Shown here: positions 16,445 through 26,964 of the stretch, piece after piece
Position numbering within the stretch: position 1 is the first letter of the stretch
How the letters are laid out: the number at the start of each line of letters is the position of its first letter
NCBI GenBank assembly: GCA_947499095.1
Contig: CANMMR010000007.1
Location: forward strand, 1-64,000
Direction of reading: 5' to 3'
Length of the DNA: 64,000 nucleotides
Source: an uncultured Erythrobacter sp.
Lineage (GTDB): Bacteria > Pseudomonadota > Alphaproteobacteria > Sphingomonadales > Sphingomonadaceae
Notes under the pieces: model-generated
What the model saw: the letters and a program-made list of their open reading frames with translations, nothing else
Told to the model about the DNA's origin: nothing
Databases searched by the model: none
Translations under genes and position numbers: made by a program

Positions 16445-17812
16445 TCAGCAGGGCTTGTCGGGCAGCTCTACCGCGATCGGCTTGCCGTCGGGGCTATGGC
16501 TGAGCATTTGCTCGTCCGTGCCGGTGTGGATGTGCGCGCGGCGGCGCTCCACGTGCCGGATAAGCGGGCCGGAGACGATGCCGTGCACCAGGATCGAGAC
16601 GAGGATGGTAAAGCTGACGCAGGCCCATAGCAAATCGATCTGGATGAACTCGGCATGGTTCTGGCCGTAGGCGAGGTAGTAAATCGAGCCCATCCCACGC
16701 ACGCCTAGAAACGCGATCGCCAGCTTGCCCGCCAGAGGCAGATGGGAGCGTGATTCCGCCAGCAGTCCAGAGAGCGGCCGGATGACGAAAATCAGCGCGA
16801 GGCAGACGAGTGCGGCAGTCCAGGTCAGCGGTTGCAGCACACCGCTCGCCAGCATGGCGCCGAAGCCGAACAGCACGGCAACCAACACGATCTGTTCGAT
16901 CTGGTCGATGAAGTGGTGGCTGATCTTGTGATAGCGGCTGCGGTTCTCCCGCTGGCGCGCAGTGACCGCTCCGACGAACACGGCGAGGAAGCCATAGCCA
17001 GCGAATATTTCCGCGAGGCCATAGGCGAGGAGCAGCGTGCCCAGCACGATCAGCCCCTCGCTGGTCGAGTATTTGGGATGGTCGGCGCTTTCGCTCTCTT
17101 CGTCGATCTCCTTCATCGGCGCATCGGCCTCGCGCTCGAAGACCCACCAAGCGCCCAACCGTCCGACCGCCCAGCCGACAACACAGCCGACGAGGATGCG
17201 CCAGACGAGGTCGAACCAGACCCATTCCAGCGTCCATGCGCCCAGCGAAGCCATGCCGACCGCGGCGATTGCAAGGTAGGTGAAGGGGAAGGCCAACCCA
17301 TCGTTGAGGCCGGCTTCGACAGTCAGGCTGAAGCGGACGTCATGCCGCTTGTTCTCGCCCGGCGGGCCGACTTGCACACTGCGAGCGAGCACCGGATCGG
17401 TCGGCGCGAGCGCGGCCCCGAGGAGGATAGCCGAAGCCGGGGTTAGGCCGATGGCCCACCAGCCGAGCAACGCCACCGTGGCGACTGTCAAAGGCATGGC
17501 GATGATCAGCAGCGGCCAGATCTGCCGCCAGTTGGCCCAGCTGACCGGACGGTCGATCGCGATGCCCGCTGCCATCAGCGAAGCGATGACGATGAACTCG
17601 GTCGTGTACTCCAGCGTGACCGCATCGAAGCCGTCGTAGGTCGGGTTGATATTCGGAAGGTCGAGCGGGAGCGAGAAGATCGCGAACCCGGCAGCGACAT
17701 AGACGATCGGCAGCGAGAGCCAGAATTTGGCGAGAAACCGCTCCAGCGAAACCGCCGCCATCAGCCCCAGGCCCATGACGACGAAGAGAAAGATGCGCGG
17801 TTCGTATTCCAT
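16445..17812 (-). CDS. Cation:proton antiporter, CPA1/NhaP type
   Basis: This 455-aa inner-membrane protein has about 11-12 hydrophobic segments. Characteristic CPA1 motifs are APTDPVLARSVQVG in the discontinuous helix and EAGLNDGLAFPFTY, whose Asn-Asp pair binds the transported ion. It probably exchanges Na+ or K+ for H+. A hydrophilic loop with DEESESADHPKYS interrupts the helices near residue 240. It starts 6 nt after the stop of an upstream amidase gene on the same strand, so the two may be co-transcribed. Ion specificity cannot be read from sequence. Confidence 0.88.
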   Translation of the reverse strand: MEYEPRIFLFVVMGLGLMAAVSLERFLAKFWLSLPIVYVAAGFAIFSLPLDLPNINPTYDGFDAVTLEYTTEFIVIASLMAAGIAIDRPVSWANWRQIWPLLIIAMPLTVATVALLGWWAIGLTPASAILLGAALAPTDPVLARSVQVGPPGENKRHDVRFSLTVEAGLNDGLAFPFTYLAIAAVGMASLGAWTLEWVWFDLVWRILVGCVVGWAVGRLGAWWVFEREADAPMKEIDEESESADHPKYSTSEGLIVLGTLLLAYGLAEIFAGYGFLAVFVGAVTARQRENRSRYHKISHHFIDQIEQIVLVAVLFGFGAMLASGVLQPLTWTAALVCLALIFVIRPLSGLLAESRSHLPLAGKLAIAFLGVRGMGSIYYLAYGQNHAEFIQIDLLWACVSFTILVSILVHGIVSGPLIRHVERRRAHIHTGTDEQMLSHSPDGKPIAVELPDKPC

Positions 17813-17818
17813 CGCCTA

Positions 17819-19384
17819 TCAGTCCGCGGGCAGGGCTTCGGGTTCCCACCGTTGGAAATTCGGCTTCGGAACTTCGGCGGTGCGCGCCCGCTCGAATGCG
17901 GCCCCGGCCTTGAGCACCGCGTGGTCCTGCCACTTCGGGCCCATGAAGCTGATCCCTACCGGCAGCCGCTCGACAGCGCCCATCGGCACGGTCAGGTGCG
18001 GATAGCCTGCGATAGCCGCCAGCGAACCCGCGCCGATGCTGTCGCTGAAATTGTCGCCATTGACGAGATCGCTCACCCATGCCGGGCCGCGTGTCGGCAC
18101 GACCAGCAGGCTGACGTCGTTCTCCCGCAGCAGGCGGTCGATCCCTTCCTCGCCCGCCAGCCGTATCGACGTGGCGCGGGCTTCCTCGTATGCCGCCTGA
18201 TCCGTCGTCTCGAGCGCGCGTTCGAACAGCGACTGGCCGAACCAGCGCATCTCGGCACCGGCATTGGCCTCGTTGAAAGCGACAAGGTCGGCAAGGCTGC
18301 GCGGTCCGTCGGTGCCCGGGCGCGAGGCGAGATAGGCGTCCATGTCGGTGCGCAATTCGTAGAGCAGCACGGTCAGTTCCGCGCCGAACATTTCGCCCTG
18401 CGGGTCGTATTCGATCTCGACCAGTTCCGCCCCTGCGCGCCGCATGTCGTCCAGCGCCTGCTCGAACAGCGCGCGCACGTCGTCGCGGCTGCCGATCTGG
18501 TTGACGAGCACGCCGATCCGTACTCCTTGGAGCGAAGCGTCGCGCAGTCCTTGCGAGAACGGCACCTTTCTCGCGTCCGCTTCGGCGGTGGCCGGGTCGG
18601 CGGGATCGCTGCCCGCGATGGCTTCGAGCAGCAGCGCCGCGTCGTTTACGCTGCGCGCCATCGGTCCCGCAGTGTCCTGCGAATGGCTGATCGGCACGAC
18701 ATGCGTGCGGCTGACCATGCCGACCGTGGGCTTGAAGCCGACGATCCCGTTAACGCTGGCGGGGCAGGTAATCGATCCGTCGGTCTCCGTGCCGATGGCC
18801 GCCCAGGCGAATTCCGCCGCCACCGCTGCGCCGCTGCCCGAGGAAGAGCCGCAGGTATTGCGATCGATCGCATGCGGATTGCGGGTCAGGCCGCCCACCG
18901 CGCTCCAGCCGCTGGTGGAATTGTCGTCGCGGATATTCGCCCATTCGGACAGGTTGGTCTTGCCCATCATGACCCCGCCGGCTGCGCGCAGGCGTGCAAT
19001 CAGCGGCGCATCGCGTCCGGTCATACTCTCTGCCAAGGCAAGGCTACCGGCGGAAGTCGGTAATTCGCGTGTTTCGATATTGTCCTTCACCAGCACTGGT
19101 CGACCGGCGAGCAATGTTGGCTGAGCTCGCGCCGCCCGGGTCTGGGCTGTGATGTCGGGCGCAAAAGCGATGATCGAATTCAGCCCATTCGGCCCGCTGT
19201 CGAGATTTCGAGCGCGAATGGCATAGAGGAGCGTGCGCCGCTCCGCTTCGTCCTGCGGAGCCTTCACTCCGGGTGGTGGACCGGGCATCTCCAAGCGCAC
19301 TGTCGGCTGTTCATCTTGCCTCTCCTGCGCTGCGAGCGGCGATGCGGTTGCAAGGAGAGCGAGCGACAGGGCGATATGCTTCAT
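17819..19384 (-). CDS. Secreted amidase-signature family hydrolase
   Basis: This 521-aa protein begins with a signal peptide (cleavage near PLAAQ, residue 20). It contains the amidase-signature fold, with catalytic Lys in VLVKDNIET, the Gly/Ser loop CGSSSGSGAAVAA carrying the cis-Ser, and the nucleophile Ser in TDGSITCPA. The Ser-cisSer-Lys triad is complete. Unlike cytoplasmic GatA (also in this window), it is predicted to act in the periplasm on unidentified amides. It probably heads a two-gene unit with the antiporter. Confidence 0.9.
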   Translation of the reverse strand: MKHIALSLALLATASPLAAQERQDEQPTVRLEMPGPPPGVKAPQDEAERRTLLYAIRARNLDSGPNGLNSIIAFAPDITAQTRAARAQPTLLAGRPVLVKDNIETRELPTSAGSLALAESMTGRDAPLIARLRAAGGVMMGKTNLSEWANIRDDNSTSGWSAVGGLTRNPHAIDRNTCGSSSGSGAAVAAEFAWAAIGTETDGSITCPASVNGIVGFKPTVGMVSRTHVVPISHSQDTAGPMARSVNDAALLLEAIAGSDPADPATAEADARKVPFSQGLRDASLQGVRIGVLVNQIGSRDDVRALFEQALDDMRRAGAELVEIEYDPQGEMFGAELTVLLYELRTDMDAYLASRPGTDGPRSLADLVAFNEANAGAEMRWFGQSLFERALETTDQAAYEEARATSIRLAGEEGIDRLLRENDVSLLVVPTRGPAWVSDLVNGDNFSDSIGAGSLAAIAGYPHLTVPMGAVERLPVGISFMGPKWQDHAVLKAGAAFERARTAEVPKPNFQRWEPEALPAD

Positions 19385-19424
19385 CGCGCCACCCTGCCAC
19401 CGCCGAAGCGCAATGCAAGCGTGC

Positions 19425-21521
19425 TTAGAAATTCCCGGTCAGGGTGAAGCGCACGATCGGGCCGATGCGGCGGTCGAGCGTCTCGGTAAACAGCACGTCA
19501 CCGTCGGGCCGCGAATCGTCGAAGACGGTGCGGAAACCCTTGTTGCGCGCCGACAGCACGTTGCCCACCCGCAGCCGTCCGGTCATGCCCAGGATGTCCT
19601 TGTGCTCCATGAAGACGTCCACGAAACTCTGTCCCTCCCAGAAGCGCCCTTCTTCGTAGCGGCGCGAATATTCGACCGGGCTGAAGGTGTACAGGCTCGC
19701 GCCATAAGCCCAGTCGCTGCTGGGGATGTCGTGGCGGAAATCGGCCTCAAGCCGGTTGTAGAGATCGTTTGAGAATGCGCGGCTCTCACCCGTGAACGGA
19801 TCCGTTACATCCATATAACGCTGCACGGCAGTGAAATTGAGCTGCGCGCCTTTCCAGCCGATCGGATCGAATTTCACCGTTCCCGACAATTCGATATGCA
19901 GTCTCTGCGCATCGCCGATATTGCCCCGCGCTTCGGCGCCGTCGGCGAGCGGGAAATAATCAATGAAATCCTCGAACCACGCCTGCCGGACCTGTAGTTT
20001 CACAGAGCCCCAGGGACCGAAGCTCCTGTTGATCTCGGCCTCCAGATTCCAGCTCTGGTCGGGCACCAGTTCGTTATTGCCGCCGTTGCCGTTGTCGTTG
20101 TCGAGATTGATGCTGGCGAGGAAATTGCCGAAGCTGAGCTGGCCGACCCGGCGGCGCAGTTCGACCGAAACGTCGAAATCGCTGGTCGGCTTCCACGCTA
20201 GGGAGAACGACCCCTTGGGCCGCTGGAACACCCGCGAATTGGCGGCCGATCCGGTCTGCTGGATCTTCGAATATTCCGCCCCCGCCGTCGCCTGAAGCGA
20301 CAATTTCGGGTTCAGCTGCTTGCTGAAACTGAGAATGCCTTCGTAGCGATCTTCCGTCACACCGCCATTGCCGGCGGGGAAGGGGATGAAAAAGAACTCG
20401 CCATCGGTATCGAGCTCTTCGATCGAGGAGCGCCGGTCGAGCCGGTTGAACGCGGCCTCGCCAGAAAGCTGCCAGTCGGCGTTGAACATGTTCCAGCCAT
20501 ATTCGAACCGACCGATCCGCTCGCCCACCGCATTGGTCTGGCGGAAGCGCGAGCCGGTGTCGGGCGAGCCATCCGAAAAGCTATCGACCAGTACGCTGCG
20601 GAAATTGTCGCGCTCGAAACGCTCCAGTCCGATCAGCTTGAGCTTGCCGGGGCCGAGCGGGAATTCGATGTCGCCGCCGATCTCGTATTCGGGTCCGTCC
20701 TCGTCGTTGAGCAACAGGCGATCGCGATCGGGGCCGGCAACAGGCTCGGCGAATTCGGTGATCCGTTCGAAAAAGAAGTCCTCGCCGTAGCGAAGATTCA
20801 GGTGAGCGATGACGTCGGGCGAGAACGTATAGGTGAAATTCGTCGCCAGCGTCGGATTGTCGAGTCCGCCGGAGAACTTCGTGTCCTGCGTTTCGATCAG
20901 ATCGCCCGCGCCATCGGCCACGGTGATCGGGCCATCGGTTCCAAAGCGGTTGTTATCGTTGCTGAGAGAAACCGTGTAGTCGAGCTTACCGGAATTGCCC
21001 GTCAGCGACACCTCGCCGCCGAACAGCTGCGCTCCGGTATTGTACGGGCGAAAGCCGGTCGTCCAGCTGAATTGCCCCGACGCGCCGGTTTTGTTGACGA
21101 TGACGTTGGCGACCTGGCCGTTGAGGCCGGGAATATCGAGCGCGGTCCCGTCGACGATTTCGATCCGGACGACGTCGCCTGCGGGGATGCGGCTGAGCTG
21201 GTCGCGCACACTGTCGGACTTGCTCGAGAAGCGCTCGCCATTGACCAGCACATTGGCAGTCGCCTGACCGAGGCCGCGCGTATTGTTGTCGCCATCGTCG
21301 ATGACGAAGCCCGGAACCTGGGCCAGCATGTCGAGCGCATTGCGCGGGGCATAGCGTTCGAAATAGGCCGGCTCGAATACTTGCGCGTCTTCGGTCGGCG
21401 GATCGCCTTCGCCGGCAGGCTCGCCGGGATCGTCCTGCGCGGCGGAGGCCGGGGCCGACAACGCGCAAGCCATCAGCGCAGCTATCACGGATACGACCGT
21501 TATGTCGCGGCGGTAACTCAT
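19425..21521 (-). CDS. TonB-dependent outer-membrane receptor
   Basis: The 698-aa product has a signal peptide (ending near SAPASA, about residue 26), a low-complexity acidic stretch, and a plug domain with APRNALDMLAQVPGFVI and LGQATANVLVNGERFS. A long beta-barrel ends in IVRFTLTGNF, with the terminal Phe expected of an outer-membrane barrel. ATG 21521 is used because GGGGGAG lies about 10 nt upstream and it opens a proper signal peptide; the open frame extending to 21785 lacks both. The substrate is unknown: no siderophore or sugar gene is adjacent. It is divergent from clpP. Confidence 0.88.
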   Translation of the reverse strand: MSYRRDITVVSVIAALMACALSAPASAAQDDPGEPAGEGDPPTEDAQVFEPAYFERYAPRNALDMLAQVPGFVIDDGDNNTRGLGQATANVLVNGERFSSKSDSVRDQLSRIPAGDVVRIEIVDGTALDIPGLNGQVANVIVNKTGASGQFSWTTGFRPYNTGAQLFGGEVSLTGNSGKLDYTVSLSNDNNRFGTDGPITVADGAGDLIETQDTKFSGGLDNPTLATNFTYTFSPDVIAHLNLRYGEDFFFERITEFAEPVAGPDRDRLLLNDEDGPEYEIGGDIEFPLGPGKLKLIGLERFERDNFRSVLVDSFSDGSPDTGSRFRQTNAVGERIGRFEYGWNMFNADWQLSGEAAFNRLDRRSSIEELDTDGEFFFIPFPAGNGGVTEDRYEGILSFSKQLNPKLSLQATAGAEYSKIQQTGSAANSRVFQRPKGSFSLAWKPTSDFDVSVELRRRVGQLSFGNFLASINLDNDNGNGGNNELVPDQSWNLEAEINRSFGPWGSVKLQVRQAWFEDFIDYFPLADGAEARGNIGDAQRLHIELSGTVKFDPIGWKGAQLNFTAVQRYMDVTDPFTGESRAFSNDLYNRLEADFRHDIPSSDWAYGASLYTFSPVEYSRRYEEGRFWEGQSFVDVFMEHKDILGMTGRLRVGNVLSARNKGFRTVFDDSRPDGDVLFTETLDRRIGPIVRFTLTGNF

Positions 21522-21746
21522 TGAATTGGGGCTCCCCCTCTTGGTCTGGTAGCTTTCGTCTACGTTTGTAGGCGGAAAGGCCACAGAGCCATCGATGATA
21601 GCATCATCATGCCCGACCAATGAGATTTCGCTGTCGGCCAACGGCACGTTGGTCCGGACGAACGACATGGATTGCAACCTGCAACCGATTTCCCACCGGC
21701 ATTTCAGCCTTCGCTGAGATATCTGGACGGCATAAGGGTTAAGCCT

Positions 21747-21777
21747 CTTGAACATCGCGGGGGTACTCGCGACATAG
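21747..21777 (+). promoter_or_regulatory. Candidate heat-shock (sigma-32) promoter of clpP
   Basis: CTTGAA at 21747-21752 matches the sigma-32 -35 element. About 16 bp on, GCGACATAG resembles a -10 only weakly. It lies about 30 bp before the clpP start. The window also encodes an RpoH. The assignment is tentative because of the poor -10. Confidence 0.35.
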
Positions 21778-21808
21778 GCGCTCAACCGATCCGACGAGAG
21801 GAATTTTC

Positions 21809-22504
21809 ATGATCGACCTGTTCGGCAGCGATGCCTATTCCACCCAGGGCCAGTTCACGCGCGACCCCGTAACCGGCGCGCTTGTCCCGGTGGTGGTCGA
21901 ACAGACCAGCCGCGGCGAACGCAGCTTCGACATCTTCAGCCGCCTGCTGCGCGAGCGCATCGTCTTCGTCACCGGTCAGGTGGAAGACGGCATGGCGTCG
22001 CTGATCATCGCCCAGCTGTTGTTCTTGGAAAGCGAGAACCCGTCCAAGCCGATCAGCATGTATATCAATTCGCCCGGCGGCGTCGTGACGGCTGGCATGG
22101 GCATCCACGACACGATGCAGTACATCAAACCTCGCGTGTCGACCGTTTGCGTCGGGCAGGCCGCCTCCATGGGCAGCTTCCTGCTGGCGGCGGGCGAGCC
22201 GGGCATGCGCATCGCGTTGCCCAATGCGCGCATCATGGTGCACCAGCCGTCCGGCGGCGCACGCGGCATGGCCAGCGATATCGAGATCCAGGCGCGCGAG
22301 ATCCTGCGCATTCGCAAGCGGATGAACGATCTCTATGTGAAATACACCGGCCAGAGCCTGTCCGACATCGAGAAGGCGATGGATCGCGATACCTTCCTCG
22401 AAGCCGAGGAAGCGATGAAGTTCGGGATCGTGGACAAGGTCTTCGAAACCCGTCCGGAAAACGGCGAAGCCGAAGCCGAAGGTTCGGGTGGCGCACCCGA
22501 GTGA
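21809..22504 (+). CDS. clpP: ATP-dependent Clp protease proteolytic subunit ClpP
   Basis: This 231-aa serine protease forms the tetradecameric chamber fed by ClpX or ClpA. The nucleophile Ser lies in [11 protein letters not shown], the His in MVHQPSGG, and the catalytic Asp in the C-terminal third (AMDRDTF). The N-terminal [17 protein letters not shown] is typical of the mature enzyme. An acidic Gly/Glu/Ala tail extends beyond the family core. The ATG is preceded by GAGAGGAATTTTC, a good ribosome-binding site. clpX follows after 189 bp with its own likely promoter. Confidence 0.97.
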   Translation: MIDLFGSDAYSTQGQFTRDPVTGALVPVVVEQTSRGERSFDIFSRLLRERIVFVTGQVEDGMASLIIAQLLFLESENPSKPISMYINSPGGVVTAGMGIHDTMQYIKPRVSTVCVGQAASMGSFLLAAGEPGMRIALPNARIMVHQPSGGARGMASDIEIQAREILRIRKRMNDLYVKYTGQSLSDIEKAMDRDTFLEAEEAMKFGIVDKVFETRPENGEAEAEGSGGAPE

Positions 22505-22624
22505 TCGGGCAGCCCTAAGGTTCCGCGCAGCCACTGTGCCTGCGCGGGACTGTTGCACGATTGCCGTAGGATTCCAGCAACCTTGCCGCTTCAGCTTGTG
22601 GCAAGGGGATGATTGTACCTACGA

Positions 22625-22653
22625 TATTGACCCAAATCCCGTGTCCCCTAGAG
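22625..22653 (+). promoter_or_regulatory. Candidate heat-shock (sigma-32) promoter of clpX
   Basis: TTGACC at 22627 and CCCCTAGA at 22645 are separated by 12 nt, resembling the TTGAA...CCCCAT pattern of sigma-32 promoters. The site lies about 40 bp before the clpX ATG in the 189-bp clpP-clpX gap. The -35 lacks a perfect CTTGAA. Confidence 0.4.
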
Positions 22654-22693
22654 TCGCATATCTGCCGACAGGGCCGGGGAAGACGATTAGGAT

Positions 22694-23959
<1,266 letters not shown>

Positions 23960-24001
23960 GAGGTAGCCAGCAGTCCCGACTTCTCCGACAATTCAAAAGA
24001 A

Positions 24002-24042
24002 AACCCCGCCCGGCCTCTTGTGAGCGCCGGGCGGGGTTGTTT
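24002..24042 (+). terminator. Strong terminator after clpX
   Basis: AACCCCGCCCGGC and GCCGGGCGGGGTT form a perfect 13-bp stem with an 11-nt loop. The plus-strand 3' side reads TTGTTTGG. On the minus strand GGGGTT is followed by TTC and TTTTG, so it probably also ends the convergent FAS1 transcript. Confidence 0.88.
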
Positions 24043-24090
24043 GGCGCCGCGCATTATGGGTTGGACTACGCGGCACCGGGGGAAAGTCTA

Positions 24091-24660
24091 TCAACCCGGC
24101 AGGAAGACGCCGTCGGTGACATGGATCACGCCGTTGGTGGTCTTCACATCGGCCATGGTGACGGTGCTGGTCCCGCCAGCCGCGTCGGTAATCACGATAT
24201 TGTCGCCGCTGAAGCTGGCGCTGAGCGTCTCGCCGGCGACGGTCTCGAACTCGTAGGTCCCGCCGGCCTGGCGGATGGCATGCGTCAGCTGTGCCGCAGG
24301 AATACGGCCTTCGACCACGTGGTAAGTGAGGATGTTGGTCAGTCGGTCGCGGTTCTCCGGCATCAGCAGCGTATCGACCGTGCCGTCCGGCAGCGCCGCG
24401 AAGGCATCGTCGGTCGGCGCGAAGACGGTGTAGGGGCCTGGGCTGGTCAGCGTATCGACGAGCCCGGCGGCCTGCACGACGGCAACCAGAGTGGTGTGAA
24501 CGCCGGTGCCCTGTGCGGCTTCGACGATGTTCGGCTGCGCCTTCTCGGACTTCATGCCGTGATGGTCGGCCAGTGCAGGCGTGCCCGCGGAAAGTGCAAA
24601 TGCGCCGGTTGCGGCGATGGACGCGAGGGCAGCGGCCTTGAGTTTCTTCGAAATATGCAT
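24091..24660 (-). CDS. Secreted fasciclin (FAS1) domain protein
   Basis: The 189-aa product has a Sec signal peptide (cleaved near TPALA, about residue 31) and one FAS1 domain. The H1 motif is TVFAPTDDAFAALP, and H2-like segments are ILTYHVVEGRIP and NGVIHVTDGVFLP. FAS1 domains mediate adhesion, but their bacterial roles vary. It is the last gene of a minus-strand cluster behind an ECF sigma factor and an RskA-like anti-sigma factor. In Mycobacterium, SigK/RskA control the FAS1 proteins MPT70 and MPT83, so regulation by the adjacent sigma factor is a reasonable inference. Confidence 0.92.
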   Translation of the reverse strand: MHISKKLKAAALASIAATGAFALSAGTPALADHHGMKSEKAQPNIVEAAQGTGVHTTLVAVVQAAGLVDTLTSPGPYTVFAPTDDAFAALPDGTVDTLLMPENRDRLTNILTYHVVEGRIPAAQLTHAIRQAGGTYEFETVAGETLSASFSGDNIVITDAAGGTSTVTMADVKTTNGVIHVTDGVFLPG

Positions 24661-24750
24661 CGTAGTCTCCTTTTCCCAAGCCCCGTCCAGCTTGCGAAGG
24701 AGATACGGATCCTCTGACTTGGCAGATGCACGCCCGAGCTGAAAAATTGC

Positions 24751-25482
24751 TTAGATCGCGGTGAACCGTGCCTCTGCGACGACCGGTCCGGCCTCGGCTT
24801 GCGGCGGCTTTCCGCCCAGTGGCTCGCGCGTAAGCAGTAGCTGAGACCCGCCGTGAATGCGCGGTGCGACCTCGATCGGCACCTCGTGCGCGGTGACCTC
24901 GCCCGGCGTCACCACCCCGAGCGAAATCAGTTCGCCTTCGTCGGGAACCAGCCAGATTTCGTGGTCATGAACGCCGTCGGCCGATAGTCCCACTGCCGTC
25001 ACCAGCAGGCTATGCGCATCGGGAAGATAGGTCAGGTCGAGCCGCAGTGGAGTGCCTTCGATCGGCATGTTCGCGGCGAGCGGTGGCTGGGTGAGGGCGG
25101 GGCCGCTGGCTATTGTCCCCGATGGACTATCGGGCGCCTGCCGTAGCGGCAAAGCGAACACCGCCAGCGCAACGGCGGCAGCAGCACTTATCCCACCGAC
25201 CCATTGCCAGCGGCGGACCTTGCGCCGCAGGGAGACGACTTGCGCCGTACCGGCATCCGCGCCCATCACCGCTTCGATCTTCGCCCACACTTCGGCACGC
25301 GGCATGCGCGGGTCGATGTCGTCGGCGAGCGGGGCAAGGCGATCCTGCCACTGCGCGACCTCCGCGGCGAAAGCGCCGTCGGATGGTTCGCGAGCGCGTG
25401 CCGCGAGCAATTCCTCTCCTTCCAGTAACCCGAGCGCATATTCGGCAGCCATGACGGTGTCGGGGCGTTTGACCTCGCTCAT
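24751..25482 (-). CDS. RskA-like anti-sigma factor
   Basis: This 243-aa membrane protein has a cytoplasmic N-terminal anti-sigma region (EYALGLLEGEELLAAR near residues 14-29). A single transmembrane helix lies at about 94-111, and a periplasmic C-terminal domain carries GTPLRLDLTYLP and HDHEIWLVPDEG, typical of the RskA C-terminal family. It holds its ECF sigma factor inactive until proteolysis. Its ATG overlaps the sigma factor stop by four bases (ATGA), so they are translationally coupled. No conserved CHCC zinc motif is present. A FAS1 gene follows. Confidence 0.88.
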   Translation of the reverse strand: MSEVKRPDTVMAAEYALGLLEGEELLAARAREPSDGAFAAEVAQWQDRLAPLADDIDPRMPRAEVWAKIEAVMGADAGTAQVVSLRRKVRRWQWVGGISAAAAVALAVFALPLRQAPDSPSGTIASGPALTQPPLAANMPIEGTPLRLDLTYLPDAHSLLVTAVGLSADGVHDHEIWLVPDEGELISLGVVTPGEVTAHEVPIEVAPRIHGGSQLLLTREPLGGKPPQAEAGPVVAEARFTAI

Positions 25483-26048
25483 TCTCCCGCCTCCATACAC
25501 GCTTTCAGCTTCGCCAGCCCGCGTCTGATCCAGCTTTTCATCGTGCCGAGCGGGACATTTTGCCGCTCGGCCAGCTCGGCATAGGTACGGCCTTCGAAGA
25601 AAGCGCTACGGATTGCTTCGCGCGGCGTTTCGTCGAGCTCTTCGAGACAGCTATGCACTCGCGCTTCGCGTTCCTCGTCGATCAGCATGGCATCGGCCGC
25701 CGGATTGCCATCGGGCACGGCGGCAGCATTGTCCTCGGGCACTGCGCCACCCCTGACTTTGCCGGTCCGCAGGCGATCGATCGCGCGATTGCGCGCGAAA
25801 GTAGCCAGCCAGGCGATGGGGCTCGCTCGCTCGGGATCGTACCGATCGGCTCGTCGCCACAATGTCAGATAGACGTCCTGCAATGCGTCCTCGGCTTCCT
25901 TTTCGTCTTTCAAGATACGAAGGCAGATGCCGAAAAGTTTCGCCGCGGTCGCGCGGTACACGTCCTCCAGTGCGGCGCTTTCGCCACGGGCCAACCGGCT
26001 CATCGCCGCCTTGAGCTTGTCCCGCGCTGCCTTGCTCGCGCGCTGCAT
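25479..26048 (-). CDS. ECF-type RNA polymerase sigma factor
   Basis: This 189-aa ECF sigma factor contains region 2 (LFGICLRILKDEKEAEDALQ and WLATFARNRAIDRLR) and region 4 (RTYAELAERQNVPLGTMKSW). Its pairing with an RskA-like anti-sigma factor fits the SigK/ECF19-like group. ATG 26048 shares its first base with the TGA of the upstream CDF gene; the in-frame start at 26066 lies inside that gene. Its expression probably depends on read-through of the mtgA-CDF transcript, and the CDF gene carries a premature stop. The likely target is its own operon and the FAS1 gene. Confidence 0.92.
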   Translation of the reverse strand: MQRASKAARDKLKAAMSRLARGESAALEDVYRATAAKLFGICLRILKDEKEAEDALQDVYLTLWRRADRYDPERASPIAWLATFARNRAIDRLRTGKVRGGAVPEDNAAAVPDGNPAADAMLIDEEREARVHSCLEELDETPREAIRSAFFEGRTYAELAERQNVPLGTMKSWIRRGLAKLKACMEAGE

Positions 26049-26959
26049 CAGCAACCGCCCGCGCAATGGGGCGTTCGCTCGATCTGGATGGTCGCATGGC
26101 CGATGCGGTAGTGATGCTCCAGCTCGTGCGAAATCTCGCTGAGGAAGGTGTCGCCCGGATGGCCTTGCGGCATGACGAGATGCGCCGTCAGCGCGGTCTC
26201 GGTCGTGCTCATCGGCCAGATGTGGAGGTCGTGGACGGTGTCCACACCCGGTAGCGCAGCCAGATAATCACGCACGGATTTCTCCGAGATACCCTTGGGC
26301 ACCGCGAGCAGGCTCATCGCCACGCTGTCCTTAAGCAGGCCCCAGGTGCCCCAGGCGATTACCAGCACGATCAGCAGGCTGACCGCCGGGTCGATCCACG
26401 TCTCGCCGGTCCACAGGATCGCCAGCCCGGCGAATACGACGCCCAGGCTGACCAGCGCATCGGCGGCCATATGCAGGAAGGCTCAGCGGATATTGATATC
26501 GTGCTGTCCGCGCAGGAAGAGCGCCGCGGTGCCCGCATTGATCAAAATGCCGATCCCGGCGACGATCGCCATCGTCTCGCCCTGGACTTCGGCGGGCTGG
26601 GCCATGCGGTGCAGTGTTTCGTAAAGGATCGCCCCGATGGCGACGAGCAGCAGCCCGGCATTGGCGAGCGCCGCGAGGATGGTCGAGCTCTTGTAGCCAT
26701 AGGTGAAGCGGTCGGTCGGCGCTTTCTTCGCCGCGACGCTCGCCCCCCAGGCCAGCATGAGCGCCAGCACGTCGGACAGGTTGTGGCCCGCATCGGCGAT
26801 CAGCGCCATCGATCCCGAGATCCAGCCATAGGCCGCCTCGACGATCACAAAACAGGTATTGAGGATGATGCCGAACAGGAAGGCGCGGCCGAAATCGGCC
26901 GGAGCATGGCTATGCCCCGCGTGATCGCTGCCATTTGCGTGATTGTGCCCTGCGCCCAT
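26048..26959 (-). pseudogene. CDF-family zinc/cation exporter broken by an in-frame stop
   Basis: Two pieces in one reading frame encode a complete cation diffusion facilitator of about 300 aa. The first piece (26483-26959) has a His-rich N terminus GHNHANGSDHAGHSH and the metal site GHNLSDVLAL. The second (26048-26470) carries AADALVSLGVVFAG and the C-terminal cytoplasmic domain HDLHIWPMSTTE. They are joined through INIR-stop-AFLH, where the family normally reads a Gly (GAFLHMAAD). The TGA is at 26483-26485, one base from GGA. Either the gene is inactivated by one substitution or this is a sequence error. It starts 5 nt after mtgA and overlaps the sigma gene. Confidence 0.88.
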
Positions 26960-26964
26960 CGCTA

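Noticed and set aside
21522-21785. N-terminal extension of the TonB receptor frame
   Set aside because: It lacks a ribosome-binding site and would bury the signal peptide; the start at 21521 is better.
26483-26485. Selenocysteine or programmed read-through at the CDF TGA
   Set aside because: The family has Gly here, not a catalytic Cys, and no SECIS-like hairpin was seen.
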